Of a stretch of DNA of 64,000 nt, positions 25,516 through 34,309 are shown piece after piece. Every line of letters begins with the position of its first letter. The first letter of the stretch is position 1. This DNA is from Streptomyces sp. NBC_01276 (GTDB lineage: Bacteria > Actinomycetota > Actinomycetes > Streptomycetales > Streptomycetaceae): the NCBI RefSeq assembly GCF_041435355.1, contig NZ_CP108442.1:5826501-5890500 (forward strand), given 5' to 3'. The notes under the pieces are model-generated. The model was not told the DNA's origin. It made no database searches and was given only the letters and a program-made list of their open reading frames with translations. A program made the position numbers and the translations under genes.

Positions 25516-27000
25516 GTGAGCGGGTTCGACGGGGAGGGACCGGGACCGGGGCACCCGGAGGCGGTGCGCGGGTGGACGCGGCGGGTGCGGGAGTGGGCGG
25601 GGCGGGCGCTGGGAGCGCGGGCCCGGCTGCGGTGGGTGCACCAGATACTCGGCGGGGCTCTGCTGATGCCCTACCTCCTGGTCGCCCAGGTCGGGGTCGG
25701 CATGGCAGCCGGCGGGGTCAATGCGATGAACTCCATCGGGCTGACCCTGATCGCCTACGCCGCCGCCCTTCCGCTGGCCGCCGTCACCGGGCTGGTCGGG
25801 CTGGTGCGGCCGCTGTCGGTGGCCGCGGTGCGGGCCATGTGCGGGGTGCCGGGGGACACCCTGGCCGAGGGGCAGGCCCGGTCCTGGGCGACCCGGTGGC
25901 GGGCCTCCGCCTGGTGGACCCTGCACCTGGGGGTCGGCGCGGTGGTCAGCGGGGTGAGTCTCGCGGCGCCGCCCATGGCGGTCGTGCTGATCGTGCTGCC
26001 GCTCTCGGACACCCTGCGCGGATCCCACCTCGGGATGGGCCGGCTCAGTACGACGGCCGGGGCGTTCGTGGCCCCCGTGCTCGGGGTGGGGCTGCTGGCC
26101 GGGGTCGTCCTCTGCGCCGCCGGGGCGGGGGCGCAGCTGGCCCGGCTCGCGCCCGTGCTGCTGGGCCCGACCGCGGCGGACCGGCTGGCCGCCGCCGAGG
26201 AACGGGCGGCCGACCTCGCCGTGCGCAACCGGCTGGCCCGGGAGCTGCACGACGCGGTGGGACACGCCCTGAGCGCCGTCACCCTCCAGGCGGGCGCGGC
26301 CCGGCGGGTGCTCGACAGCGACCCCGGATTCGTCCGGGAGGCGCTCGCCGCGATCGAGGACACGACCCGGCGCACCGTGGGCGAGCTGGACGCCGTGCTC
26401 GGCCTGCTGCGCGACGGCGACCCGGCGCGGGCCGACGCGGCGCCCGCCCCGACCCTGGCGGCCGACCTCGACGGGCTGCTGGCCCGCAGCCGGGCGGGCG
26501 GCACCGCCATCACCGCCGAGCAGCACCCCGGGCCGGCCGGGGACTGGGCGCAGCTCCCGGCGATCGCCTCGCGCGAGGCGTACCGGATCGTCCAGGAGGG
26601 CCTCAGCAACGCCCTGCGCCACGGGGCGGGGCCGGTCGCCCTGCGGATCCGGGTCCACACGTCCGACCGTCACCGTGAACTGGAGATCACCATGACCAAC
26701 CCGACGGCGCAGTCCCCCACCCCGCGTGCGGGGGAAGAACGGCGCACCACCGGCGGCCGCGGGCTGCGGGGCGCCGCCGAGCGGGCCGCGCTGCTCGGCG
26801 GCCGCGTCGAGGCCGGGCCGTACGACGGCGGGTGGCGCCTGAGGGCGTCCCTGCCGCTCGGCCTCACCCCCGACGGGCCGGACGGCGGCTCCCCCGGCGG
26901 GTTCGCCGAGAGATCCGTCCGGGGGTCCGCCGGGGAGTCCCCCGACGGGAACGTGGCCGTGGGGCGGGCCGTGGGCCGCCCCCCGGGGGCCCGGCGATGA
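25516..27000 (+). CDS. Sensor histidine kinase (HisKA_3, NarL-type partner)
   Basis: 494 aa from the GTG at 25516; the GTG at 25513 and an upstream in-frame start at 25426 are alternatives. Four or more membrane segments occupy residues about 45-215. The dimerisation domain has RELHDAVGHALSAVTLQAG with the phosphorylated H245. The ATPase part has the N box EAYRIVQEGLSNALRHG and the G2 box TTGGRGLRGAAERAALL. The C-terminal tail of about 55 residues is Gly/Pro-rich. It overlaps its response regulator by an ATGA. The ATP-lid loop holds a CCCCGC/GCGGGG hairpin that is just coding sequence. Confidence 0.92.
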   Translation: MSGFDGEGPGPGHPEAVRGWTRRVREWAGRALGARARLRWVHQILGGALLMPYLLVAQVGVGMAAGGVNAMNSIGLTLIAYAAALPLAAVTGLVGLVRPLSVAAVRAMCGVPGDTLAEGQARSWATRWRASAWWTLHLGVGAVVSGVSLAAPPMAVVLIVLPLSDTLRGSHLGMGRLSTTAGAFVAPVLGVGLLAGVVLCAAGAGAQLARLAPVLLGPTAADRLAAAEERAADLAVRNRLARELHDAVGHALSAVTLQAGAARRVLDSDPGFVREALAAIEDTTRRTVGELDAVLGLLRDGDPARADAAPAPTLAADLDGLLARSRAGGTAITAEQHPGPAGDWAQLPAIASREAYRIVQEGLSNALRHGAGPVALRIRVHTSDRHRELEITMTNPTAQSPTPRAGEERRTTGGRGLRGAAERAALLGGRVEAGPYDGGWRLRASLPLGLTPDGPDGGSPGGFAERSVRGSAGESPDGNVAVGRAVGRPPGARR

Positions 27001-27662
27001 GCCGGCCGCCGTTGCGCGTGCTGATCGCCGATGACGAGCGGATGGTCCGTACCGCCCTGCGCGTCATCCTCGACGCCGAACCCGATCTGGAGGTCGTCGG
27101 GGAGGCCGCCTCCGGAGCCGAGGCCGTCGGGCTGGTCCGTTCACTGGCGCCGGACGTGGTGCTGATGGACGTCCGGATGCCGGAGATCGACGGCATCCGG
27201 GCCACCGAGCAGATCCTCGCGACCATGGCCGAACCGCCCCGGATCGTGGTCGTCACCACCTTCGAGAACGACGCCTACGTCTACGACGCGCTGCGTGCGG
27301 GCGCCTCCGGGTTCCTGCTGAAGCGGGCCGACGCGGACGAGCTGATCGGCGCGGTCCGACTCGTCGCCCGGGGTGACTCGCTGCTCTTCCCGGCCGCCGT
27401 CCGCGCGCTGGCGGCGGCGCACACGGCCGCGGCCGCCGCCGCGGCCCCCGTCTGGGCCTCCCGGCTCACGGAGCGCGAGGCGGACGTCCTGCGCCTGATG
27501 GCCTCCGGCCTGTCGAACCACGAGATCAGCGAGCACCTGGGGGTGGGCCCGCAGACCGTCAAGACGCACGTGGCCGGCGTCCTGGCCAAGACCGGCTCCC
27601 GCGACCGCACCCAGGCGGTCATCGCCGCCTACGAGGGAGGCTTCATCATGAGGAAAGGCTGA
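26997..27662 (+). CDS. NarL/FixJ family response regulator
   Basis: 221 aa. The receiver domain (about 1-120) has the acidic pocket VLIADDE and the phosphorylation site D58 in VVLMDVRMPE, with the switch residue T in VVTTFEND and K in FLLKRADADEL. The C-terminal LuxR-type helix-turn-helix covers about 150-215 (LTEREADVLRLMASGLSNHE). The start overlaps the kinase stop, so the pair is cotranscribed. Targets are unknown; the membrane protein at 24394 is the obvious neighbour. Confidence 0.94.
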   Translation: MSRPPLRVLIADDERMVRTALRVILDAEPDLEVVGEAASGAEAVGLVRSLAPDVVLMDVRMPEIDGIRATEQILATMAEPPRIVVVTTFENDAYVYDALRAGASGFLLKRADADELIGAVRLVARGDSLLFPAAVRALAAAHTAAAAAAAPVWASRLTEREADVLRLMASGLSNHEISEHLGVGPQTVKTHVAGVLAKTGSRDRTQAVIAAYEGGFIMRKG

Positions 27663-27724
27663 GAACCCCGCCACAATCGGGGCAGAGCGGAACGCACGGG
27701 ACCGTCCGCGCGTCCTTCAGGGGG

Positions 27725-29173
27725 ATGAACAAGACGATCAGGCGTGCGTCGGTCTTCTGTCTGCTTCTGGTGCTGGCCCTTTTGGTGCGGGTCACCTGGG
27801 TGCAGGCATACCAAGGCCAGGCCCTCGCAGACGACAAGAACAACCGGCGCAACCTCATCGGGCAGTACGAGAACCCGTTGGGGAACATCATCGTGGGCGG
27901 GCAGGCCATCACCGGCTCCACGAAGACGGGCGGCAAGGACTTCGGGTACAAGAGGACGTACGTCGACGGCCCGCTCTACGCGCCGATCACCGGCTACAGC
28001 TCCCAGGCCTACGGCACCACGATGCTGGAGGGCGTCTACAAGAACGTCCTGAACGGCTCCGACAGCCGGCTCAAGACGGTCATGGACACGCTCACCAACA
28101 AGCGGGCCGATCCGGGCAACGTCCTGACGACCATCGACAGGGACGTCCAGAAGGCCACCTACGACGCCCTGCAGGGCAAGCAGGGTGCGGCCGTGGCCAT
28201 GGACCCGGCGACGGGAGAGATCCTCGCCGTCGTCAACAACCCCTCGTACGACCCGGGCCGGATCACCGGAGCCAACGACGCGGAGGCCTGGAAGGAACTG
28301 TCGGCCGACCAGGGCAAGGCCATGGAGAACGTGGCGCTGCGCAAGCCGCAGGCCCCCGGTTCCACCTTCAAGCTGGTCACCCTCGCGGCGGCGATCGAGA
28401 ACGGGCTGGTCACCAACATCGACGCGCCGACCGGCATCGCGGCCCCGTACACGATCCCGGGCACCCGCACGAACCTGCCCAGCGAGGCGGGCGACGCCGC
28501 CTGCAACAACGTCTCGGCGCGCACCGCCCTCAAGCTGTCCTGCAACAACGTCTTCGCCGAGCTGGCCTCCCGGCTGGGCCAGGACAAGATGCGCGCGACG
28601 GCCGAGAAGCTCGGGTTCAACGTCCAGATCGACACCCCGGTCCGCACCAACCCGGCGAGCAAGTACCCGACGAAGAAGATGTCCGTCGACCAGGTCGCGC
28701 AGACGGGTATCGGCCAGTTCGACGTGCAGGCCACGCCGCTCCAGATCTCCATGGTGACCGCCGCCATCGCGAACGGCGGCAAGCTCGTCGCGCCGCACAT
28801 GGTCTCCGAGGTCACCGACGCCGACGGCAACGTCCTGGAGAGCTTCAAGAACCCGAAGTCGCAGGAGGTCATGAGCGCGAGGACCGCCTCGATGCTCCAG
28901 GACGCCATGCGCACGGTGGCCAGCGAAGGCGGCGGCAAGCCCGCCCAGGTGGCGGGCGCCGAGGTGGGCGGCAAGACGGGTACCGCCCAGCGCGGCGTGG
29001 ACAACAACATCCCGCCGCTCGCCTGGTTCACCTCGTACGGCAAGTCGGGCGGCAAGCAGATCGCCGTGGCCGTGATGATCGAGAACTCGGACACCGACCG
29101 TTCCGAGATCGGCGGCGGCAAGCTGGCCGCGCCGATCGCCCAGAAGATGATGGCGGCCTGGCTGAAGAAGTGA
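27725..29173 (+). CDS. Class B penicillin-binding protein (D,D-transpeptidase)
   Basis: 482 aa. One N-terminal signal anchor (RRASVFCLLLVLALLVRVTW). The N-terminal non-catalytic module runs to about 140. The transpeptidase domain has S213 and K216 in PGSTFKLV, S272 in the SCN motif of KLSCNNVF and K417 in GGKTGTAQ. This matches the small secreted PbpA/FtsI-like proteins of actinobacteria. It cross-links peptidoglycan outside the membrane. It lies 62 bp after the response regulator gene, so readthrough is possible, although the family is normally housekeeping. Confidence 0.93.
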   Translation: MNKTIRRASVFCLLLVLALLVRVTWVQAYQGQALADDKNNRRNLIGQYENPLGNIIVGGQAITGSTKTGGKDFGYKRTYVDGPLYAPITGYSSQAYGTTMLEGVYKNVLNGSDSRLKTVMDTLTNKRADPGNVLTTIDRDVQKATYDALQGKQGAAVAMDPATGEILAVVNNPSYDPGRITGANDAEAWKELSADQGKAMENVALRKPQAPGSTFKLVTLAAAIENGLVTNIDAPTGIAAPYTIPGTRTNLPSEAGDAACNNVSARTALKLSCNNVFAELASRLGQDKMRATAEKLGFNVQIDTPVRTNPASKYPTKKMSVDQVAQTGIGQFDVQATPLQISMVTAAIANGGKLVAPHMVSEVTDADGNVLESFKNPKSQEVMSARTASMLQDAMRTVASEGGGKPAQVAGAEVGGKTGTAQRGVDNNIPPLAWFTSYGKSGGKQIAVAVMIENSDTDRSEIGGGKLAAPIAQKMMAAWLKK

Positions 29174-29237
29174 CGGTCGCACGGGAGAGGACGACGCGCC
29201 GGGAACCGAACGGGGTTACCGGCGCGTTCTCCCTCCC

Positions 29238-29729
29238 ATGATCAGGACCGCGCTCCCGACCGACATCGCCGCCATCGCCGCCCTGCACAGCCGGGCGCGC
29301 GCCACCTACTACCGGGGCCGCGTCCCGGAGGAGGAGTACAGCGGCGCGGCGGAACTGGCCCGGTCCCGCGAGGGCTGGGCCCGCGCGGTGGGCCGGGCGG
29401 AGTCGCAGGGCCGGGTGTTCTGCGCCGAACGGGACGGAGAGGTCACCGGCGTGGCCGCCTACCTCACCGTCGGCGGCGAGACCACCCTCACCCAGCTCCA
29501 CGTCGACCCCGCCCACTGGCGCCGGGGCACCGGGGCCGCCCTGCACGCCGCCTGCCTCGACGCCTGGCGCCGGGCCGGGATCGAGCGGGTCCGCCTGGAG
29601 GTCTACGGGCACAACCTGCGCGCCCAGGCCTTCTACGCCTCCCACGGCTGGCGCCCCGACCCGGCGGACACCCCCTCCGGCACCCACCGCACCCTCTGGC
29701 TCCGGGTGCCCCGCGCGTCCGGGGAATGA
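29238..29729 (+). CDS. GNAT family N-acetyltransferase
   Basis: 163 aa. N-terminal strand MIRTALPTDIAAIAALHSRAR, acetyl-CoA loop HWRRGTGAALHAACLD (about 94-109), and LEVYGHNLRAQAFYASHGWRPD near the C-terminus, all as in GNAT enzymes. The substrate is unknown. It lies 64 bp after the penicillin-binding protein gene; the gap holds no clear terminator. The next gene starts 68 bp downstream. Confidence 0.9.
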   Translation: MIRTALPTDIAAIAALHSRARATYYRGRVPEEEYSGAAELARSREGWARAVGRAESQGRVFCAERDGEVTGVAAYLTVGGETTLTQLHVDPAHWRRGTGAALHAACLDAWRRAGIERVRLEVYGHNLRAQAFYASHGWRPDPADTPSGTHRTLWLRVPRASGE

Positions 29730-29797
29730 GACGGGCCGATGGATGGTTGAACCGCAAACCGTTTCATCCCCATCAGAACCCGGAGAAAAGAAGGATC

Positions 29798-30505
29798 ATG
29801 CGCGTCGAGATCTGGAGCGACATCGCCTGCCCCTGGTGCTACATCGGCAAGGCCCGTTTCACCAAGGGCCTGGCCGCGTTCGCGCACCGCGACGAGGTGG
29901 AGGTCGTCTTCCGGTCCTTCGAGCTCGACCCGGGCGGCGCCAAGGGCGTCACGGCCCCCGTGCTGGAGATGCTGGCCCGCAAGTACGGCCGCACCCTCGA
30001 CGAGGCGCGCGGCATGGAGGAGCACGTCGCGGCGAGCGCCCGCGCCGAAGGGCTGACGTACCGGACCGAGGGCCGCGACCACGGCAACACCTTCGACATC
30101 CACCGGCTGCTGCACCTGGCCGCCGCCCGCGGCCGCCAGGAGGAGCTGCTCGACCTCGCCTACCGGGCCAACTTCGCCGAGGAGCGGTCGGTCTTCGACC
30201 CCGAGGTGCTGGTCGCGCTCGCCGTGGAGGCGGGGCTGGACGAGGCGGAGGCCCGGGAGGTCCTCGCCGACGAGTCCGCCTACGCCGACGGGGTCCGTGC
30301 GGACGAGCGCGAGGCGGCCGAACTCGGCGCCAACGCCGTGCCGTTCTTCGTGTTCGACCGCCGTTACGGCATCTCCGGCGGCCAGCCGGCCGAGGTGTTC
30401 ACCCAGGCGCTGGAGCAGGCCTGGGCCGGACGCGAGCCGGTCGGGACGGACGCCGCCGCCGAGGCCTGCGAGCCGGACGGGGCCTGCGCCGTTCCCCAGG
30501 CCTGA
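29798..30505 (+). CDS. DsbA family oxidoreductase (FrnE-like)
   Basis: 235 aa from ATG at 29798, with AAAGAAGG upstream. The thioredoxin-fold active site CPWC occupies residues 11-14 in SDIACPWCYIGK. The helical insert typical of DsbA/FrnE follows, and the cis-proline motif is NAVPFFVFDRRYGISGGQ (about 183). There is no signal peptide, so it acts in the cytoplasm like FrnE, a protein-disulfide or small-thiol oxidoreductase. The C-terminal tail carries two more cysteines (EACEPDGACAVP). Confidence 0.9.
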   Translation: MRVEIWSDIACPWCYIGKARFTKGLAAFAHRDEVEVVFRSFELDPGGAKGVTAPVLEMLARKYGRTLDEARGMEEHVAASARAEGLTYRTEGRDHGNTFDIHRLLHLAAARGRQEELLDLAYRANFAEERSVFDPEVLVALAVEAGLDEAEAREVLADESAYADGVRADEREAAELGANAVPFFVFDRRYGISGGQPAEVFTQALEQAWAGREPVGTDAAAEACEPDGACAVPQA

Positions 30506-30512
30506 CCCGGCG

Positions 30513-30559
30513 GGAGGGGCGGGGGCGGGGCTTCCGGTGCGCGGACCCCCGCCCCCTCC
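30513..30559 (+). terminator. Probable hairpin after the DsbA-like gene
   Basis: GGAGG-GGCGGGGG pairs with CCCCCGCC-CCTCC across about 20 bases with a one-base bulge. Downstream, to 30638, is a less G+C-rich stretch with two GAGTTGA copies (30611 and 30628) that probably holds the next promoter. Confidence 0.5.
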
Positions 30560-30638
30560 TCTTCATAAGTCGACCTTTGGGTTCGCCTGCATAAAAAGGC
30601 AATGGACTTTGAGTTGATCCTGGCGCAGAGTTGACGCC

Positions 30639-31706
30639 ATGGACGCCACGGACCTTCCTCTCGCCGACCTGTGCCGCGCCGAGTTCGCGCACTCCACCAC
30701 CTACCTCAACACGGCCACCAGCGGGATCCTCCCGCGCGCGGCCGTGGCCGAGGTGCGGGCGCTCGCCGAGGCCGCCGGGGCCGGACTGCCCGCCGGATTC
30801 GGCGACTTCGAGCGCGTGGACCGGGTCCGGGCGGCCTTCGCCCGCCTGGTCGGCGTCGACGCCGGACGGGTGGCCGTCGGCTCCTCCGTCGCCGCCCACG
30901 TCGGAGTGGTCTCGGCCTCCCTGCCGGCCGGCGCCGAAGTCCTGGTGCCCGAGGGCGACTTCGCCTCCGTCATGAACCCCTTCGTGGTGCGCGGCGACCT
31001 CAAGGTCCGCTTCGCGCCCTTGGAGTCCCTCGCCGAAGCCGTGGACGCGGGCACCGAGCTGGTCGCGCTGAGCGCCGTCCAGTCCGCCGACGGGCGCACC
31101 GCCGACCTCGCCGCGATCCGCGCGGCGGCCGCCGCGCACGGCGCACGGATGCTCGTCGACGCGACCCATGCCGCGGGCTGGCTGCCCTTCGACGCCTCGC
31201 CCTACGCGTACACGGTCACCGCCGGGTACAAGTGGCTGCTGGGCGGCCGGGGAGCCTCGTACCTCACGGTCTCCGAGGAGGCCCAGCCCGGCCTGGTCCC
31301 GCTGCACGCGGGCTGGGTGGCCGCCGAGTCGATGTGGGACGCCACCTACGGCCCGATGCGCCGACTCGCCCGGGACGCGCGCCGGTTCGACGAGTCCCCC
31401 GCCTTCCTCGCCTACCACGCCGCCGAGCCCTCGCTCGCGCTGCTGGAGCGGGTCGGCATCGAGGCCGTGCACGCGCACGACACCGCGCTGGCCGCCCGGT
31501 ACCGGGCCGGACTCGCCCGCCTCGGCCACGAACCCGTGCCGGGCGAGGCCCCGATCGTCTCCGTCCCGGGCCTCGCCGGCCACCAGGCGCGGCTCCTCGA
31601 AGCCGGGGTGTCCACCGCGGCCCGGGCCGGAGCGCTGCGGGCCTCGTTCCACCTGTACAACACGGAAGCGGACGTCGACCGGCTGCTGGACGTGCTGGCC
31701 GGCTGA
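30639..31706 (+). CDS. Class V aminotransferase-fold PLP enzyme
   Basis: 355 aa. The PLP lysine is K198 in TVTAGYKWLLGG, and the cofactor aspartate lies in MLVDATHAAGWLPF. NTATSGILPRAAVAEV at the N-terminus is typical of the class V/kynureninase-like group, which includes EgtE-like C-S lyases. The exact reaction cannot be read; SufS-type persulfide loops are absent. ATG at 30639 follows GCAGAGTTGACGCC. It is convergent with a second class V enzyme. Confidence 0.85.
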   Translation: MDATDLPLADLCRAEFAHSTTYLNTATSGILPRAAVAEVRALAEAAGAGLPAGFGDFERVDRVRAAFARLVGVDAGRVAVGSSVAAHVGVVSASLPAGAEVLVPEGDFASVMNPFVVRGDLKVRFAPLESLAEAVDAGTELVALSAVQSADGRTADLAAIRAAAAAHGARMLVDATHAAGWLPFDASPYAYTVTAGYKWLLGGRGASYLTVSEEAQPGLVPLHAGWVAAESMWDATYGPMRRLARDARRFDESPAFLAYHAAEPSLALLERVGIEAVHAHDTALAARYRAGLARLGHEPVPGEAPIVSVPGLAGHQARLLEAGVSTAARAGALRASFHLYNTEADVDRLLDVLAG

Positions 31707-31772
31707 CCCCGCCACCCCGACCCCGCCGCCCAGACCCCGCCCCGGGGCTCCGCCTCCGAGGCCCCCGAGTCC

Positions 31773-32843
31773 CTACCGCCAGGCCGCCGTCGCCGCCGCC
31801 AGCGCCGGGGCGGGGTCCGCGGACAGTGCCGAGGCCAGGGCGTTCAGCGCGGCCGCGACCCCTTCGGGCGAGGCCGCGGGGCCGTAGTGGTTGACCCGGA
31901 CCATCTCCTGGGCCAGGGCCCCGCCGCCCGCCGCGAGCGGGGCCGACGGGTCAGCCGACAGGGCCTTCGCCACCACCAGGGCGGCCTCCGCGACCCGCAG
32001 CGTCGTCGCCACCGGCGCCGCCTGCGCCGGGTCCGCGACCCACGGGGCGATGCCGAGTGCCGCCGCGCCCGCCCGGGTGGCGCGGGCGGCGGCTCGGTGG
32101 CGGGCCGGCACCCCGTCCGGGCCCTCGGCCGAGATCCGGTCCAGGCAGGCCTCCAGCGCCAGCATCTCCAGCTGCGCGGGCGCGTGCAGCAGGGCCTTGC
32201 GCCCACCGTCGATCCAGCGCTCCTTCCAGTCGAGGAGGGAGAGGTAGGAGCGGCGCGGCGCCGCCGGGTTCTGCGCGAACCGGTCCCACGCGCGGTCCGA
32301 CACCGACACCGCCGAGACCCCCGCCGGGCCGCCCATCGCCTTCTGGGCGCCGATCACGCACAGGTCCACGCCCCACGCGTCCGGCAGCAGCGGCTCGGCG
32401 CCCACCGAGGCCACCGCGTCCAGCATGAACAGCGCCCCGTGGGCCCGTACCGCCTCACCGATCTCCGCCACCGGGTTGGTGTTGCCGGTGGCCGCCTCGG
32501 CGTGCACCAGTGAGACGAAGTCGATCTCCGGGTGCGCGGCCAGGGCGCGCGCCACCTGCTCGCCGGTGACCGCCGTGTCGAAGGGCACGGCCAGGTCCAC
32601 CACGCGGGCCCCGGCGTCGCGCAGCCAGTTGCCGAAGGTGGTCCCGTAGGGCCCGGTGACGATGTTCAGCGCCGTCGAACCGGGCCGCGCGCCCGAGCGG
32701 ATGCAGCCCTCCAGCGGCAGCAGCGCCTCGCCCTGGGTGATCACCACGTCCTGCCGGGTGCCGAGGAGTGCGGCCACTGCCCGCTCGATCGTCGCGAAGC
32801 GCTCGGGGGTCAGCGGCGGAAGGTCCAGGAGGGGGTGGGTCAC
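31773..32843 (-). CDS. Class V aminotransferase, alanine-glyoxylate/ureidoglycine type
   Basis: 356 aa from a GTG at 32843 (MTHPLLDLPPLTPERF); the in-frame start at 32909 would overlap the divergent gene. The PLP lysine is K168 in CVIGAQKAMGGPAG, and the cofactor aspartate is in FMLDAVASVGAEP. The N-terminal glycine-rich entry seen in most alanine-glyoxylate transaminases is reduced, so it is a short form. The substrate is unknown; serine-glyoxylate, alanine-glyoxylate and ureidoglycine-glyoxylate are all possible. It is divergent from an amidohydrolase with 64 bp between starts. Confidence 0.82.
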   Translation of the reverse strand: MTHPLLDLPPLTPERFATIERAVAALLGTRQDVVITQGEALLPLEGCIRSGARPGSTALNIVTGPYGTTFGNWLRDAGARVVDLAVPFDTAVTGEQVARALAAHPEIDFVSLVHAEAATGNTNPVAEIGEAVRAHGALFMLDAVASVGAEPLLPDAWGVDLCVIGAQKAMGGPAGVSAVSVSDRAWDRFAQNPAAPRRSYLSLLDWKERWIDGGRKALLHAPAQLEMLALEACLDRISAEGPDGVPARHRAAARATRAGAAALGIAPWVADPAQAAPVATTLRVAEAALVVAKALSADPSAPLAAGGGALAQEMVRVNHYGPAASPEGVAAALNALASALSADPAPALAAATAAWR

Positions 32844-32907
32844 GGCGGTGCTCTCTTCGTCCGGGGTTACCGGGTGAGCGTACCCAGCACGCGCGTAGGG
32901 TGCCGAC

Positions 32908-34002
32908 ATGAGTGATCAGAGCGGTGTGCTCCATGTGAAGGGACGGGTCCTGGTCGGGCCCCACGAGGTGCGCGACGAGCTGTGGATCGTCGGCGGCCGG
33001 ATCTCCTGGGAGCGGCCGCGCGCCGCCCGCGAGATCACCACCGTCACCGGCTGGGCCCTGCCCGGTCTGGTCGACGCGCACTGCCACGTGGGCCTGGACG
33101 CCCACGGTCCGGTCGACGCGGAGACCGCCGAGGAACAGGCCCTGACCGACCGGGACGCGGGCACCCTCCTGATCCGCGACGCCGGTTCCCCCTCCGACAC
33201 GCGCTGGATCGACGACCGCGCCGACCTTCCGAAGATCATCCGCGCGGGCCGGCACATCGCCCGGACCCGCCGCTACATCCGCAACTACGCCCACGAGATC
33301 GAGCCCGCCGACCTGGTCGAGTACGTCGGCCGCGAGGCGCTGCGCGGCGACGGCTGGGTGAAGCTGGTCGGCGACTGGATCGACCGCGACGCCGGCGACC
33401 TGACGGCGTGCTGGCCGCGCGCCGAGGTCGAGGCTGCCATCGCCGAGGCCCACCGGCTCGGCGCCCGGGTCACGGCGCACTGCTTCGCCGAGGACTCGCT
33501 GCGCGACCTCGTCGAGGCGGGCATCGACTGCGTGGAGCACGCCACGGGCCTCACCGAGGACACCATCCCGCTGTTCGCGGAGCGCGGCGTGGCGATCGTG
33601 CCGACCCTGGTGAACATCGCGACGTTCCCGAAGCTGGCGGCGGGCGGCGAGACGAAGTTCCCCCGCTGGTCGGCGCACATGCGCAGGCTGCACGAGCGGC
33701 GCTACGACACGGTGCGGGCGGCCTGGGACGCGGGCGTGCCGGTGTACGTCGGCACCGACGCGGGGGGTTCCCTGCCGCACGGGCTGGTCGCCGCCGAGGT
33801 CGCGGAGCTCGTCAAGGCCGGGATTCCGGCCCTGGACGCCCTCTCGGCGACGGCCTGGGCGGCCCGCGAGTGGCTCGGGCGGCCGGGCCTGACCGAAGGG
33901 GCGCCGGCCGACCTCGTGGTGTACGCGTCCGACCCGCGGGCCGACGTGCGGGCCCTGGCCCGGCCGGAGCGCGTGATCGTGAACGGCGAGGTCCGCGCCT
34001 AG
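32908..34002 (+). CDS. Metal-dependent amidohydrolase
   Basis: 364 aa. Urease-superfamily metal ligands appear in order: the H-x-H pair in VDAHCHVG (near 56), histidines in VTAHCF and VEHATG (near 190 and 212), and the aspartate in YVGTDAGGSLPHG (near 285). WVKLVGDW may supply the carboxylated lysine of a binuclear centre. It probably hydrolyses an amide or cyclic amide, with imidazolonepropionase- or prolidase-like members as closest types. ATG at 32908, divergent from the aminotransferase. Confidence 0.85.
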   Translation: MSDQSGVLHVKGRVLVGPHEVRDELWIVGGRISWERPRAAREITTVTGWALPGLVDAHCHVGLDAHGPVDAETAEEQALTDRDAGTLLIRDAGSPSDTRWIDDRADLPKIIRAGRHIARTRRYIRNYAHEIEPADLVEYVGREALRGDGWVKLVGDWIDRDAGDLTACWPRAEVEAAIAEAHRLGARVTAHCFAEDSLRDLVEAGIDCVEHATGLTEDTIPLFAERGVAIVPTLVNIATFPKLAAGGETKFPRWSAHMRRLHERRYDTVRAAWDAGVPVYVGTDAGGSLPHGLVAAEVAELVKAGIPALDALSATAWAAREWLGRPGLTEGAPADLVVYASDPRADVRALARPERVIVNGEVRA

Positions 34003-34309
34003 CACCGCACCCGGACGCCGGCGGACGCTTGTTGACGGGGCGTGACGTCCGCGCCCCGTCGGTCGTTCATGATGCCCGGTCCGCAGTCCGGCAGCCGCCG
34101 CGGTGGGGCGGGAGGGAACGCGCGTGCCGAATGGGGCGCCACAAATCGAATACGTGCATGGAAACCACCCGTTGGGGTGAACTCACGCCAGGTGCCTGCC
34201 CGTTCACTCACAGTGCGTAAAGATTTCGAGCGTCGAAGCCGTCGGCGCGCGCAATGTCCCCCATTGGCGGCGCCGCGACGGCGCCCATCTCCCTGGGGGT
34301 TCCACCATC
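34003..34309. other. Intergenic region with a stem-loop
   Basis: 307 bp without a gene. GACGGGGCG (34034-34042) pairs with CGCCCCGTC (34052-34060), a 9-bp hairpin that may end the amidohydrolase transcript. Around 34141-34165 a lower-G+C patch (CACAAATCGAATACGTGCAT) and GTTCACTCACAGTGCGTAAAG near 34201 probably belong to the promoter of the next gene. A GGCGCC-centred palindrome lies close to that gene's start. Confidence 0.45.

Noticed and set aside
26721..26760. A CCCCGC/GCGGGG hairpin inside the histidine kinase gene that resembles a CRISPR repeat core
   Set aside because: It is a single copy, lies in frame in the variable ATP-lid loop, and lacks the rest of the I-E repeat pattern and any second copy at the right spacing.
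34175..34215. GTTCACTCACAG and GGGGTGAACTC near 34175-34215 as a PHO box
   Set aside because: The two GTTCA-like cores are in opposite orientation and not spaced 11 bp, so they do not form the direct repeat needed.
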